DNA from: Apium graveolens
Lineage: Eukaryota > Streptophyta > Magnoliopsida > Apiales > Apiaceae
Length of the DNA: 64,000 nucleotides
Reading direction: 5' to 3'
Assembly: GCF_009905375.1 (NCBI RefSeq)
Contig: NC_133650.1
Span: forward strand, 61,581,628-61,645,627
In this document: one piece after another, positions 22,881-34,100 of the stretch
Layout of the letters: every line of letters begins with the position of its first letter
Position numbering within the stretch: position 1 is the first letter of the stretch
Program-made: the position numbers and the translations under genes
Notes under the pieces: model-generated
Seen by the model: only the letters and a program-made list of their open reading frames with translations
The model's database searches: none
What the model was told of the DNA's origin: nothing

Positions 22881-23910
22881 CGTGTTCTTCAAGCAGGTTT
22901 TTTTTGGCCGACATTGTTTAAAGATGCTCACCAGTTCGTTTTGAAATATGATCGATGTCAACGTGTGGGTAATATGTCTAAGAGGGATGAGATACCTCTT
23001 AATGTGCTTCTTGAGGTTGAGGTCTACGATGTTTGGGGAATTGACTTCATGGGGCAATTTGTCTCATCTTGTAACAATTAGTATATCTTGTTGGAAGTTG
23101 ATTACATGTCGAAATGGGTTGAAGTTAAGGCGTTGCCAACGAACGATGCGAAAGTGGTTCTTAATTTTCTTCATAAGCAGATATTCACAAGGTTTGGAAC
23201 TCCAAGAGTCATAATCAGTGATGAGGGGTCGCATTTTTGTAATCACAAGTTCACTGCTACGATGAAAAGGTATAATGTGAATCATTGCATTGCTACGGGT
23301 TATCATCCTTAGAGCTGAGGTGTCTAACAGAGAGATCAAGCGCATTTTAGAGAAGGTTGTGTGTCCATCAAGGAAAGATTGGTCTTTGAAGCTTGATGAA
23401 GCTGTTTGGGCTTATAGAACAGTATATAAGACTCCATTGAGAATGTCGTCATTTCAGTTGTTTTATGGTAAGGGGTTTCATTTGCCTGTGGAGCTCGAGC
23501 ATAAGGCATATTGGGCTTTGAAGAAGTTGAATCTGGACTTGGACGCGGCTGGAAAGAAGAGGATGCTTCAATTGAATGAACTCGATGAGTTTTGACTTCA
23601 AGCTTATGGGAACAACAAAATGTATAAGGAGAAAGTCAAGAGGTGGCACGATCGGGGTTTAGTGCTCAAATCATTTGTGTCGGGGCAACAAGTTCTTTTG
23701 TTCAACTCTCGTCTCTGTCTTTTTCCCGGAAAGTTGAAGTCAAGATGGTCAGGGCTATTTATTGTCAAAACTGTGTTTCCACATGGAGCGGTAGAAATTT
23801 TTGAGAATGATCCGGGCCAGGCATTCAAGGTAAATGGTCAGAGGTTGAAGTATTACTATGGTGACACGGAAAACCGTGAGGTGGTTAGTGTCATTGTATT
23901 GTCCGTTTGA
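22803..23910 (+). pseudogene. Athila integrase
   Basis: Zinc-binding part: [20 protein letters not shown] with LKYDRCQRVGN, in which the first Cys of the Cys pair is Tyr. Core: Asp in VWGIDFMGQF (about 23030), Asp in VIISDEGSHFCN (about 23215) and Glu in [10 protein letters not shown] (about 23330). The C-terminal part runs to [12 protein letters not shown] and ends TGA at 23908-23910. Breaks: a stop after EIL near 22831, TAG near 23081, a small deletion with TAG/TGA at 23310-23318, and TGA near 23593. Integrase joins the cDNA to the chromosome. This copy is inactive. Confidence 0.9.
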
Positions 23911-24061
23911 TCTCGAGATTCTACGTCGAGCTAGCAACGTAAAACAAGAACTTCTTCGGAGGCAACCTAAGTTTGTTGTACATTAGTAGGTAGAGGAAGC
24001 AAGAAGAAAGGAGAAAATCACAAAAAATCAGAAAAAGAAAAAAAACAGGGCTCACTTTATA

Positions 24062-24205
24062 AGCTTGGCGCGCACGCGTTGTGCTAGCGTGTGGCCGCGC
24101 TGATTTCACAGAAACATGGCGCGCCCACGCTGTTACAGCGTGCGGCCGCGCCGAATTGGCAGAAGTAGCGCGTGCCCGCGCTTTCTCAGTGCACGCCTGC
24201 ACCAT
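24062..24205 (+). repeat. GC-rich module array (GGCGCGCCCACGC type)
   Basis: Three units about 50-55 bp apart of the form GGCGCGC-ACGC..TAGCGTG-GGCCGCGC, in otherwise AT-rich DNA. A related array is at 27141-27232 in the LTR. Confidence 0.75.
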
Positions 24206-24393
24206 GCCCCGTCTCAGAAAAAAATAAAAGGCAGTTAAGGTGGGAAAAACGGGAATTTTGTTCCAAAATCAATTCATAACCGAATTTTACTCCCCCACAT
24301 CCCATAATTCCCTCTCCTAATCAATTCCATTATTCCCAAGATTCCTACAATCAATTCCCACTTCTATTACTTATCAAATTCACACCTCTCCAC

Positions 24394-24403
24394 CTATATA
24401 TAC
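24394..24403 (+). promoter_or_regulatory. Candidate internal promoter of Athila third ORF
   Basis: CTATATATAC, 77 bp upstream of the ATG, followed by a CT/CA-rich leader (ACTCTTATTCTCTCTTCCCC before ATG). Athila third ORFs need a separate message if they are made at all, so an internal promoter or a spliced RNA is expected. Confidence 0.45.
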
Positions 24404-24479
24404 ATACACCTCATACACAAACTTCTCCACCAATTCAAAAATTCTCAAACACAACTCTTATTCTCTCTTCCCCCTTCCA

Positions 24480-25697
24480 ATGGCACGCAATAGACAAAGG
24501 ACACAAGTTGATAGCAGCAGCACCACCGATTCATCAAGTGTGGGTGGTGTAAGGCCAAGGTTCTCTACTCCTGAGGCTGAAGCGGAGTATACTAGGCTTC
24601 TTTCAAAGCAAATCAACAAGGTGCGAGTTTTCTTCCATCAGGGAAGGATGGTCAGCTGTTGGAGATGATTCTTGAGATGGGCTGGGTTCCTATTTACGAG
24701 GCACCGGCTGCTGTGCTCATGAGTGTTGTTCGTGAGTTCTATGCGAACACCAAGGCCGAGAAGAATGGCTTCACGGTGGTTCGAGGGAGGACGGTGGAGT
24801 ATAGTGCAGAGGCTATCAGGACTGTGATTGAGCAGCCCGCGAGGAAGGTGGGGCAGGACACCTGAAACAATAAGACTCTGGAGGACTTTGATCTGGATCT
24901 TATTGTTGCTACTCTGTGCCATCCCGATACTCACTGGAAGATCAAGAGGGGCACGACTGAGTATTCTACATTCCCGGCTTCCAGAATGAACAGGTTTGCC
25001 CGTGCATGGAACGCTTTTATATGTGCTAATATCATGCCATCTTCGCATGTGCATAAGATTACTGTGGAGCGTGCACGGTTGTTATGGGGCATTCTTCAGG
25101 GTGATTATATAGATTTGGGGATGGTGATTTATCAGGGGATTCTGAAGTTCTTGAGGGGGAGTACTACGGGGTCTATTCCATATGTGTCCGTGGTGACGAA
25201 GTTGTGCGTGGCAGTTGGTGTTCATTGCCCGCACACGAGCAGTTGCAGATCCCGAGTGCTCCTATTGACAAAACTACTTTGGCTACGATGCAAGAATGGG
25301 ATGAAGGCAAGCCCAATCTGAAGGGGCTTGGTTATACTTTTGACCACCTACCTGGTGGGAGGCCATCTGCTGGAGCCACTCAGGCGAGCAGGACTACATG
25401 GAGATCTCAGCTAGGAGATGAGGCAGGGCCATCACAGCAAGCCCATGAGGAGGAGGAAGGAGCTGATATGGGAGCTGGCATGAGTTTAATGCAGTACAGG
25501 CTTCTGGCACGGAGGATGGATGTGATGTATGACATCCACAGCAGGTTTGCACGTGATCTCGCCCAGGCACTTGGGACAGCTTTCAGAGCCACCTGTATTG
25601 ATATCTAGTGGCCAATTTTTGGTGAGGATTCCATGTATCCACCTCCAGACACACCCGACACTCCACCCGCTGAGGGTGAGGATTCTGATTCTGATTA
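24480..25697 (+). pseudogene. Athila third ORF (plant transposon protein domain)
   Basis: Starts MARNRQRTQVDSSSTTDSSS, then a domain of the type seen after pol in Athila elements. It includes MILEMGWVPIYEAPAAVL, GFTVVRGRTVEYSAEAIRTV, RFARAWNAFICANIMPSSHV and ARLLWGILQGDYIDLGMVIY. The tail is Gly/Glu-rich (EEEEGADMGAGMSL). I place it with the plant-specific 'putative plant transposon protein' family (Transposase_32 type) from memory of the pattern, not from a search. It is broken by a shift near 24630, TGA at 24863, a shift near 25230 and TAG at 25606. No transmembrane segment is seen. The pattern also resembles the Sirevirus third ORFs in this window. Confidence 0.75.
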
Positions 25698-26880
25698 GGT
25701 ATGCCCGATTCCTTAATATTACCTTCACTGAGGACAATGAATATTTTAAGTTTGGGGGTAGTAATTGAAGGAATATAGTTTTGTGTGAGTCACATATTAT
25801 TTCCATATTCATAATAGTTTAGTTCATATAGTTTGCATATTTTGCCATATAGTTTTTTTATATTTATTTTTGGTAGTTTTATGTTATTTTATTCATATAG
25901 TTTTCATGTATTTGCATTATAACATAATCCCTTGGATGATTTTTCCAGTTGACTTGTGATATTGATGCTAGTGTAGTGATGTCGTGTTTAGAGATGTTAA
26001 GTCATATTAAGTTGATTTGCATGCTAGAGACATTTGTATTTCACTAGGTCTTATAGGTTGCTAGAGTGCTAGATCATAGTCATGGTTTGTTGTTTTGTCG
26101 AGGTTTAATCGTTTGTTTATATTTAGTATTTAGGATATTCTCTTAATAATAAAAGAGATGGATATTTAAAAATGGGAGGAAATTAGATTTCATTGCTAGT
26201 TTTATGGCTAGGTGTTAAATGGCTAGTAGCCGACTCATATTTATATGAGTAGTCTAGGATTGAATGAGATGGAGCGAAACACACTCATTCAGAAATTCGT
26301 TAAAAAAAAGGAAAAAAGAAGGAATAAGTGTTATGTATAATTGATCACGAGTGGCCTCTTTAGTACTCGAGTTATTAAGTTCTTAGGGGACTTTGTGCCT
26401 AGTGACCTAATGCTTTATAGTCTGGGATCCGCTAACCTAACGCTCGCTACAAGAGTACTATTGTATAAGTCTTTTGTGGACCTCACTCATTGCACGATCA
26501 AATAAGCATGCCTGTGTTGTTTTATTGTGAATAAAAGCATGAATCATGATAAACTCCGATATAGAATTGAAGTGTTATAATTATTTTGAGTCTAACTTTT
26601 ATTCTGTTTATAAACTTGTGATTGTCTTGATAAGTAGTGAGTCATGATTGTTGATCTAGTTACGATAGTATATCTGTAAGCATCTGTACACACGCACGTC
26701 TCTAGTTTGTAAGTTGATTTGCATGATTTAATTGATCTTTAGGAGAGTAACTGTGATATGTTGCTTTTCGATTGGTTTAGTTATTCTATGGGGATCGTTG
26801 CATTCATATTAGTTGCATTCATGCATTTTTATTTTCTTGTTCTTTGAGTCCGTTTATGCTTGAGGACAAACATCGATTCA
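25698..26880 (+). other. Athila 3' noncoding region
   Basis: No domain in any frame. It begins with a PPT-like copy (AGTTTGGGGGTA at 25749-25760) and ends at the working PPT. Both are preceded by GAGGACAA. Confidence 0.65.
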
Positions 26881-26892
26881 AGTTTGGGGGTA
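26881..26892 (+). other. Athila polypurine tract
   Basis: AGTTTGGGGGTA directly before the LTR start TGTTGAGTGGC. A second copy lies at 25749-25760. Confidence 0.85.
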
Positions 26893-28333
26893 TGTTGAGT
26901 GGCATTTATGACACTTTATAGTGCTCTAATAAGCTTTGAATTGATGCATTTGTACTCAAATTGTTAAGTGTTTTAACGTGTTTTGTAGTGTTTTGCATTT
27001 CAGGCATTAATCTGTGAATCAGGTGAATTAGCATTGTTTTGGTGCTAATTTGGTGTCAAGGTGGTGTTGGAATAAAAGCTCGTGGAAAGCCGGCTCAAAG
27101 CACTAAGGAAAAAGATGAAATCTGAGTTTTTCCCAGAAGAATGGCGCGCCCGCACTGCGATAGCGCGCGCCCGCACCAGGATTTCAGAAAGGCAGCACAC
27201 CCGCGCCGTGATAGCGCGCGCCCGCGCCGGTGCAAAATTAAAGAATTCTCATTCTAATTCAATTCTAAGTAGGGAGACTTCCAGATTGCAAAGGGCTGCT
27301 ATATATATTCAAATAAGGTCATTTTTAATAAGTAATCAAGAGAGAGACAGACCAGAGCGTAAGGAGAGCCGTAAGAAGACTGTTTTAGCACAATTCAATA
27401 AAGGCGAATAAGATCTTGTTTTTACTTGTGACTCTTTATTTTAAGTTTTATTTGGATGCTAGTTTTCTTACTTGTGAACTTTTACTCTTGTTTGTACTTG
27501 ATTTTATTTATTCGTTATAAAGACTATATTTGTTATACCATGCTTTCATCGGAACCCACATTGATGATGAGTCCGATCATGGGCTCTAGTGGATGTATTT
27601 ATGGATTTCTTTAGTTAAATTGTTTTGATAGCTTAGTATGTGGTGATTGATTGATATCCTAGTATTGGTTGTGCGTATTCGTCTTATGAGCGTCGTGAAC
27701 TTATAAGATAGTGTGTTAATTCTTAATGAAGCGACAGTGAATTTAAGGATTTAGAACTTGCCATACTAGCATAGGTTCATGTATTATTATGCATAATTCG
27801 TAGGTAATTTTAAACATCTTACTTGCCATGTGTAATTAAGATAGATAACTTGTGCTTAAACCGTTATGTTGTCAAGTTCTATAGACATATAGGGTCTCAA
27901 TATAACTGGTGTCTATTCAACTTCTATCTCTTTTATGGATGTCTGGTAGTATGGTACTCGTGCAATGAAAGTTGGCATTTATCAGTTTCGTGTTGTCTGA
28001 TTAGTGTCATCACCATTGCATGCTAAGGTTGAGAATAATAAGGCTATTGAATGAAGTATTTGATGAACTTAGAATCCCATGTTTGTCATATATATTAATT
28101 CAGTCAATCTTATTTTCTTAGTTATAATAGTTAGCTTAATTCTTGGTTATAAACAACCTCAATTTGTTATCGTCTTAGCATTGAATAATAACCATACATT
28201 ATTGCTTAAGTGCGTAAATTAATTAATTAACCAATACAGTCTCTGTGCGAACGAACTAGAAAAGATTATATACTACTTGCGAACTCGTATACTTGCGTGT
28301 AATATTAGCGTGTGTTTAGCGACTAATAGTGCA
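26893..28333 (+). repeat. Athila 3' LTR
   Basis: About 1.44 kb, starting TGTTGAGTGGCATTTATGAC. The right end (AGTGCA near 28333) is set where the - strand LINE coding becomes readable, so it may be off by several bases. It contains a GC-rich module at 27141-27232. No intact gene is inside: the 109-codon frame at 27082-27411 merely translates the GC-rich repeat. Confidence 0.75.
27141..27232 (+). repeat. GC-rich module in Athila LTR
   Basis: Units of GCGCGCCCGC and TAGCGCGCGCCCGC, about 50 bp apart. Same design as 24062-24205. Confidence 0.75.
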
Positions 28334-29000
28334 CATTAGTGAATTAAGTTTTTGGTTAACAATAGAGGGAGATGTTGTTATAATGCAAGCATTTTATTTA
28401 TTCTCCAGCCATGCATGTCTAATAATTATAATGTCATTCCCCGATCCTATCATCCATCTTGATCCAGCTAAAATCACATTTTTTGCTTCCACCTAGCTTC
28501 GCCAAATAAAACTCGGGTTGTTGTCCAGTTATGCTTCCAAGAAGGAACAATTTTTGAAGTACCTGGATTCATATGTTTGACCAGTCAAACTAGATGAAGT
28601 TGTTATTAATCTATAGCATTGCTTCCCCAGCATGGCTAAGTTAAAATCCCAAAATTTCTAAAACCCAAACCTCCAGAATGCTTATGTTTAGTCATGCGAC
28701 CCTAGGTCATCCTGTTGTCTTAGAATTTTTTATCTGATTTGTATTTCACCAAAAAGTTGCTAGCACCTTCTCAATTTCTTTAGTGATATGCATAGGCAAC
28801 AAGAAAACATTCATAACAAAAGTTTGTAAGGATTGTGGTGTTGTTTTAATCAAAATATCTTTGGCTGGTCTAGATAACTTATTTAGATTCCAACTTTGAA
28901 TTTTTGCTTTTACACGGTCCTTTAAATATCCCAAAACCACTTATTTCTTCCTACCAAAAATTTTAGGAAGTCCCAAATATGTACTAGATGCATCCGCTTC
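28334..29000 (-). pseudogene. L1-type LINE reverse transcriptase, C-terminal fragment
   Basis: Read on the - strand: YLKDRVKAKIQSWNLNKLSR, DILIKTTPQSLQTFVMNVFL, ITKEIEKVLATFW, GGLGFRNFGIL, then RYFKNCSFLEA and IIIIRHAWL toward 28400. This is the thumb and C-terminal region of plant L1 RT. Many stops and shifts make it old. The upstream part of the same frame continues at 44870-44800, across the CACTA insertion. LINE RT nicks DNA and copies its own RNA at the target. The left end meets the Athila LTR, which therefore landed in this LINE. Confidence 0.82.
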
Positions 29001-29019
29001 CACAACACCATATTTGGCC
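29001..29019 (+). repeat. CACTA left terminal inverted repeat
   Basis: CACAACACCATATTTGGCC. The fourth base is A instead of the usual T. Confidence 0.85.
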
Positions 29020-29029
29020 TCTAGCCAAA

Positions 29030-29420
29030 CCAAAAAAGTGTTAAAATGACCAAAAAGTGTTACCTAAAGCAAAAAATCGGGCTATGTTTATACTTTTTCA
29101 AAATTAATGAGTGTTAGATTTGCCCCTGCTATAATAGGGGTATAATGTAACACTTTTTGAAACTTTGATAACACCGGTAAAAGTGTTACAACAGAGCACT
29201 TATGGTTACACTTTCAGTATCTATTGTACACTATGCATGTGTAACAATAGTTTTAATGCAACACCATTAAAGGTCTAGTAACACCGAAAACTATGTTGCA
29301 ATAAACTCTTTTGTAACATCATATTTGCTATTGTAACATTATATGATAAAACACTTCAATTTTTTTGGTAACATTTTTTTAACACTCTTGTATTTGTTGA
29401 AACATTTTTTCCCATTTTTA
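29030..29420 (+). repeat. Left subterminal repeats of CACTA
   Basis: At least a dozen copies of GTAACA(C) or GTGTTAC in both orientations, for example near 29037, 29060, 29150, 29180, 29240 and 29320. In En/Spm-like elements such subterminal words bind the TnpA-type protein. Confidence 0.75.
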
Positions 29421-29678
29421 CCAACATAAAAATATATATTGATTACATTCCAAATGTAATAATCCAAATCTACTTGCAAAATTTAAAACTTAAATACATA
29501 TCTAACAACCAATGTTCAAATTCAACAAATACAAAGTTCCAATTCATCCAAAATAAACAAAATTCTAAATTAAAGTAAAAGCCACAAATGCTTTGTCACA
29601 AAAATTTATTCGTATATTATTAATTGAAATTGTCCATCATCGGAACACATACATATATAGCTTGTGTGTATGTTTTTA

Positions 29679-29911
29679 TCAGAACTGGTACGCAAATGTT
29701 AATGTTAATGTTAAATCAATGGGAGTATTATTTGTAGCCTTTGGAATCGACACTACTGCCAAAATGCCGCTTATTGCTGCTGGAACAAGTCCGATCATGA
29801 ACATTGGCAAGTTTCCGCCTCCAAATGTTGCATCTATTGGTCCACTCATGAACGAAACTAGAATTTGCATTACGTTTTTAACATGTTCATCGTTGTTTAA
29901 CGCAAAATCTT
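29679..29911 (-). CDS. Possible last exon of a gene fragment in CACTA
   Basis: A - strand frame follows a possible acceptor (CTATTAAG near 29912) and runs to a stop at 29679: LNNDEHVKNVMQILVSFMSG, then a hydrophobic run LPMFMIGLVPAAISGILAVV that could span a membrane. I do not recognise it. If real, it would be the 3' end of a transcript started near the right end of the CACTA element, where the leader-like sequence lies (43252-44480). The retrotransposon at 30193-43246 would split it. It may be a captured host gene piece or a chance frame. Confidence 0.3.
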
Positions 29912-30187
29912 AATAGCAAAGATAGAGCTCTAAATTTCATGTAAATGATTAAGAGTTGAATGCTAATGAATAAAAACTTACTTGCGGTATACAAATTGAG
30001 ACACGGATAACCCCTAGGGAGAGATCTGTATACACAAATTTTAAACGAATTAATCAAAATTTTAATGAGGCTTAATTTGATTCAGCAATAATAAGCGGAG
30101 AAATAGACAAGCAGGGCAAATTTCACATTGTCCTTGTGCATTTCCATATTTGTTAGCATAAATAGTTTTTCTTTTTGCATCTCCATA

Positions 30188-30192
30188 TTTTC
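30188..30192 (+). other. Target site duplication, left (TTTTC)
   Basis: Pairs with TTTTC at 43247-43251 and flanks the LTR retrotransposon exactly. Confidence 0.93.
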
Positions 30193-30906
30193 TGTAAGAA
30201 ACCAAATTTTTGACATCGGTAAAAGACCTTTATAAATGGTAATATAATAACTTGAATTTTTGAGACCTTGTAAATCGTTTAATGAATAGTAACCCAGACG
30301 GATGGGGAAAAACTTTTGAGCCCGCACTATGTAGTGCACGAGAAAATGAGTTTCGGAGTTGATATTACGATTATACGTACCAAATGAGTGAATGTAAACG
30401 CTATTAGTTTTCGAAGAGAACGAACTTTGAAAAACGACCGTATTTACGACTTATCGAGGATTACGGGAATCACAATATAATTACGAGATTAAAACCCTAC
30501 GAATTTATATTCATATATAATAATTAAAAATATAAGGAATAAATACGAAAGGAATTACGTCGCGAACCATTTTACGAACAAGTATTACGAAAACGTTTAA
30601 GCGACCGAGCGAACGCGTAAACGATTAAATAAATGTAACGCACTAACTAAACCATGGTAAGAGAGTAACCATGGTTACTTTATCAAATAGTAAGCTAACC
30701 TTAGGATTATTAAGCAAGCTATCCAAATAATGTGCTAAGGAAGCTAACATAAGTAGTTTCTAGGAAGCTACCAAAGATTTGTCCCTAAGATTTGCAACAA
30801 GAATAAACCTAGGGTTCAACCTAGGAGAATAAAAATCTAGTGCAAGATCTTCCACCCCATTTCCTAGAAGTTACCTAGCAAATCAACCAAGCTAAGCAAC
30901 CAAATG

Positions 30907-30916
30907 CTATAAATAC
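30907..30916 (+). promoter_or_regulatory. LTR TATA box
   Basis: CTATAAATAC followed by CCCCCCACCCCC. The same box is in the 3' LTR at about 40068-40077. Confidence 0.65.
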
Positions 30917-32282
30917 CCCCCACCCCCATTTTTTCTTCCATTCGGCCCCAAGGAAGAAAAGAAGGAATTCAAATTCCAAACTCCATGCTCTAGTTCTTGT
31001 AAAATCACCGAATTAATTCTCAAGCCTCCTAGAAATTAAACTAAGGTAAAAAAATTCTTTCATCTCTTTTTATCAAGGTTTGATGGGTGAAATAAATTCA
31101 AGAAACTCACTAGTGAATAGTATGAATATTAACCTCTCCTTGGTTTCTTGATTTCAATGGTGGTTCTAGGCTCCAAAAATCATACCAAGCACATCCAAGC
31201 CTCCACCACACTCAAGAACACATCTCAAGCTTTCAAGAAAGGTAAAAATATTTGGCCCAACTTTATTTAAGATTCATTTTTAAGATCCATTTAGTATGTG
31301 GTAGAAAACTTAGTTTAAGAAGTGGTATTGTTGAGATCTTGAAGTTGAGTAGATTTAAGGTTGATTGTTGTTGCCTCAAGAACATGATGTTATTGAGAGG
31401 ATTTTGTATAATGATGATGAAATGATGATTGTTGATGGTTGTGTTAAGAGTTAGGGCATAAACGAAATCCCGATCGTAAGCGTAACTCCGTTAAAACCAA
31501 TTAATCGTAACATTAAGGTTCTGCAGAAAGTCCCAAAGTTTTAAACTGTAGTTTATTGAAAAATAACATTTATTATGATAGGAAATATTATAAGGATCAT
31601 TTAGGCGCTTGAATCGCTTGATTCCGATTTACGGATCAAAAGTTATGGTCGTTTTAGTAAGACTGATTTACGTGACAAAAACTGCTACAAATCACGAACT
31701 TTGAAAATACAAAGGATTGATTTAAAGTACTCATAAATCATGAAATTTATACAGAGAGTAAAATATTGATTTTCCTAACTGCCATAAAAATTTCAAGTAA
31801 AAATAATAATTTCTCAATTTTATAAAAATATCGGAGTCGAGACCGCACGAGTAGAAACCGTAAGAATCCATAAGTGGAGCCGACTACGATAAAGAGAATG
31901 AACCTAAGATACTTAGAAAAATGAAGCGATCATGATGTGAATAAGGACTTAAGGAATAATAAGGGTAGTATAAGTAGAGAGGGTGCATAATAAATAGCGC
32001 ATGAGTGCGAGTCGCCGTAAATTAGAACGGGACCTAACGAGATGAATTGTGTTTGTGGTCATAGATTTCCGAGCGGAACCTAGAGCATCCTCCACCTCGA
32101 GATACCCAGGCAAATTTTCAAACCCTACCTTTTAAGAAATGTTGTGTTGTGAATATTTTACAAAACCGTGATATATGCATGAGATTGCTTTAAACTGTTT
32201 TACGAAGTTTTGAGATGTATTACATTACTCAATTGTTGATAATTTCTAGTATATGTTCATACCAAGTTCAAAATATTATATT

Positions 32283-32575
32283 TAGACCGAGAGCCGGTCG
32301 ATGTAAGCTTATAAAAACCCGGAAGTATCCCGGAGGAGTTTATAATTGAAAATGTTGACGTCAGCGAGTAGTGTGGCGTGTATATATTTAGACTGAGGAT
32401 TGGTCAGTAAAAGTTAATGAAAACCCGGAGGTATTCCGGAGGTGTTTTAATTAAGAATATTAACGCTACAGTAGAGCGTGGTGTATTGTATAAGACCGAG
32501 GGTCGGTCGGGGATTAAGATAAAACCCGGGAATCATTCCGGAGATATTATAGGACGGTTATACGTCCATAGTGGT
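32283..32575 (+). repeat. Triplicated hairpin unit in 5' LTR
   Basis: Units start at 32283, 32388 and 32490 (about 105, 102 and 86 bp). Each begins with GACCGAG..CGGTC (a short stem-loop) and then has CCGG-8 to 10 bases-CCGG. A further hairpin GGACG-GTTATA-CGTCC is at 32551-32568. Confidence 0.8.
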
Positions 32576-34088
32576 ACGTTTTAAAGGGACTCATCGTCCA
32601 CTTACGAAACATTAAAACACCTCGAAGTTTTAAAACGATTTCCCAATGAGCATATTCCCTCAACTATATTTTATTGATTCGGATATTAAATATTATATAC
32701 GTATTACTTTATTATAGGAGTAGTATACTTCAACGTTTATTTACTCAAACCCGATTAATCATTATAGATTATTAATTATGTAAACACAAACTAGTTGAGG
32801 AATATTATTTAAATAAATCTTTTAAAAGAATAACTCATTTGAGGTATGATGAATATCAATTATCATTTAATTATTTATAGACTATTATTTAATTATTGAT
32901 TATTTATTTGAGGATTGTTATTGATTTAAAGATCATAGATCCTGATATACCTTCTGATTTAGAAGTATCATTCGAATAATTTCAGATCGTCGGTGAATAT
33001 TATCCCGACTTATTATTATATTGAATATAGTTTCAAGAAGAAACTTTCCCCTTATTAATTATCTGTTGACAACGGTCAACTCACATCCCTAGTACTTCCT
33101 TCGAAATTCTCGGAAGTATGTATATACATATATATACACTTATATTCTAAAAAGATAAATTATCTCTATCAACAAGCAAAACGCTTGGGGAACTTTGATG
33201 CGGTTCGAGTTCCCGGGATGGATAGAATTCTGTTGAAGGACAATGGAGGGGTAGACTCTGGTACTACGTGTGCTGGATGGGCTACCAAAGGTACCGCAGG
33301 CGAAGGTACTTTGTTTACTCAGGAACTTGTGAAGTATGTGTATACCCGAAAATGGGACACGTAGCCCGAATGCGGCCAGGGTGATACCCGAGAGATGACG
33401 GTATTAGTCCTTTTACTAGTAAAGAAGGTTACTTTCCGTAGGATGACTGATCATCGTATGCGGTGGCTCCTGTGAGATGTCCAAACTCTTCCAATTGGAA
33501 TTGATATGCAATACCATAACCCAAACCTAGGTGCTGGGATTACTATTAAGGTATTCGCAGGTTATAAAAACCCCCTTAAAGAATTGTTTTCGTAAGAAGG
33601 TGTGGGACACCAAGGAAAACTATTTTTGAATAAATCATATATATAATATATGATGTTATTATACGAACATGTTCATACTGTACATTATTTATGCTGAGCA
33701 TTATAGCTCACACTTGCTTTCTTTTAAATGACACAACACAATAGATAACCAGTATGCCGGTGTGGGACTTAGTCGCTTGCAGTCATGGGGAGGATCCTTG
33801 GCAGCTTTGTCTCAGGTGTGCTAGAGTATCAGCTAGGTATAAGATATCAGTCATAATTATTGTAACTTCATGTAGAGGTTATAAATAATTGTTTGAGATC
33901 CTGTAAAGTACATTGGAGTGTAATAAAAGAAGATTACATTTTGTACGTCGTTTCTAAGGCTATAACTTGTGTGTGTGAGTATGAGATTGGGGTCTGTTGG
34001 ATTATTGAATCAATACCAGGTTACACATGAGTGAAGGATGGCGTGACAACCCAGATTCCTGACCCCGGATTTGGGGGCATTACAGAAA

Positions 34089-34100
34089 TGGTATCAGAGC
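34089..34100 (+). other. Primer binding site, tRNA-iMet
   Basis: TGGTATCAGAGC four bases after the 5' LTR. Confidence 0.95.

Larger units (their letters stand above)
23911..24479 (+). other. Athila spacer between integrase and third ORF
   Basis: Holds a GC-rich module (24062-24205), then a CT-rich, A-rich leader with a TATA box at 24394-24403 and the ATG at 24480. No coding. Confidence 0.65.
8283..28333 (+). mobile_element. Athila-type Ty3/gypsy element, interrupted
   Basis: Two blocks of one element. Block 8283-10470 holds gag, protease and the first part of RT. Block 22090-28333 holds RNase H, integrase, third ORF and 3' LTR. Between them lie a nested chromovirus and a deletion that removed the RT core. 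Athila signs: the gag segment YNGLGATSRPMLDAASGG, protease CDLGASINLM, a third ORF after integrase, and PPT AAGTTTGGGGGTA before TGTTGAGTGGC. The 5' LTR and the start of gag are missing because Sirevirus A sits there. The right end is placed where LINE sequence becomes readable. Confidence 0.85.
30193..34084 (+). repeat. 5' LTR (3892 bp)
   Basis: TG...CA ends. TATA box CTATAAATAC at 30907-30916, followed by a C-rich stretch and a purine-rich leader, so transcription probably starts near 30940. It contains three hairpin units at 32283-32575. Short open frames in it are not coding. Confidence 0.95.

Noticed and set aside
27082..27411. 109-codon Arg/Ala-rich ORF
   Set aside because: It translates the GC-rich repeat module of the Athila LTR. 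No codon or family support.
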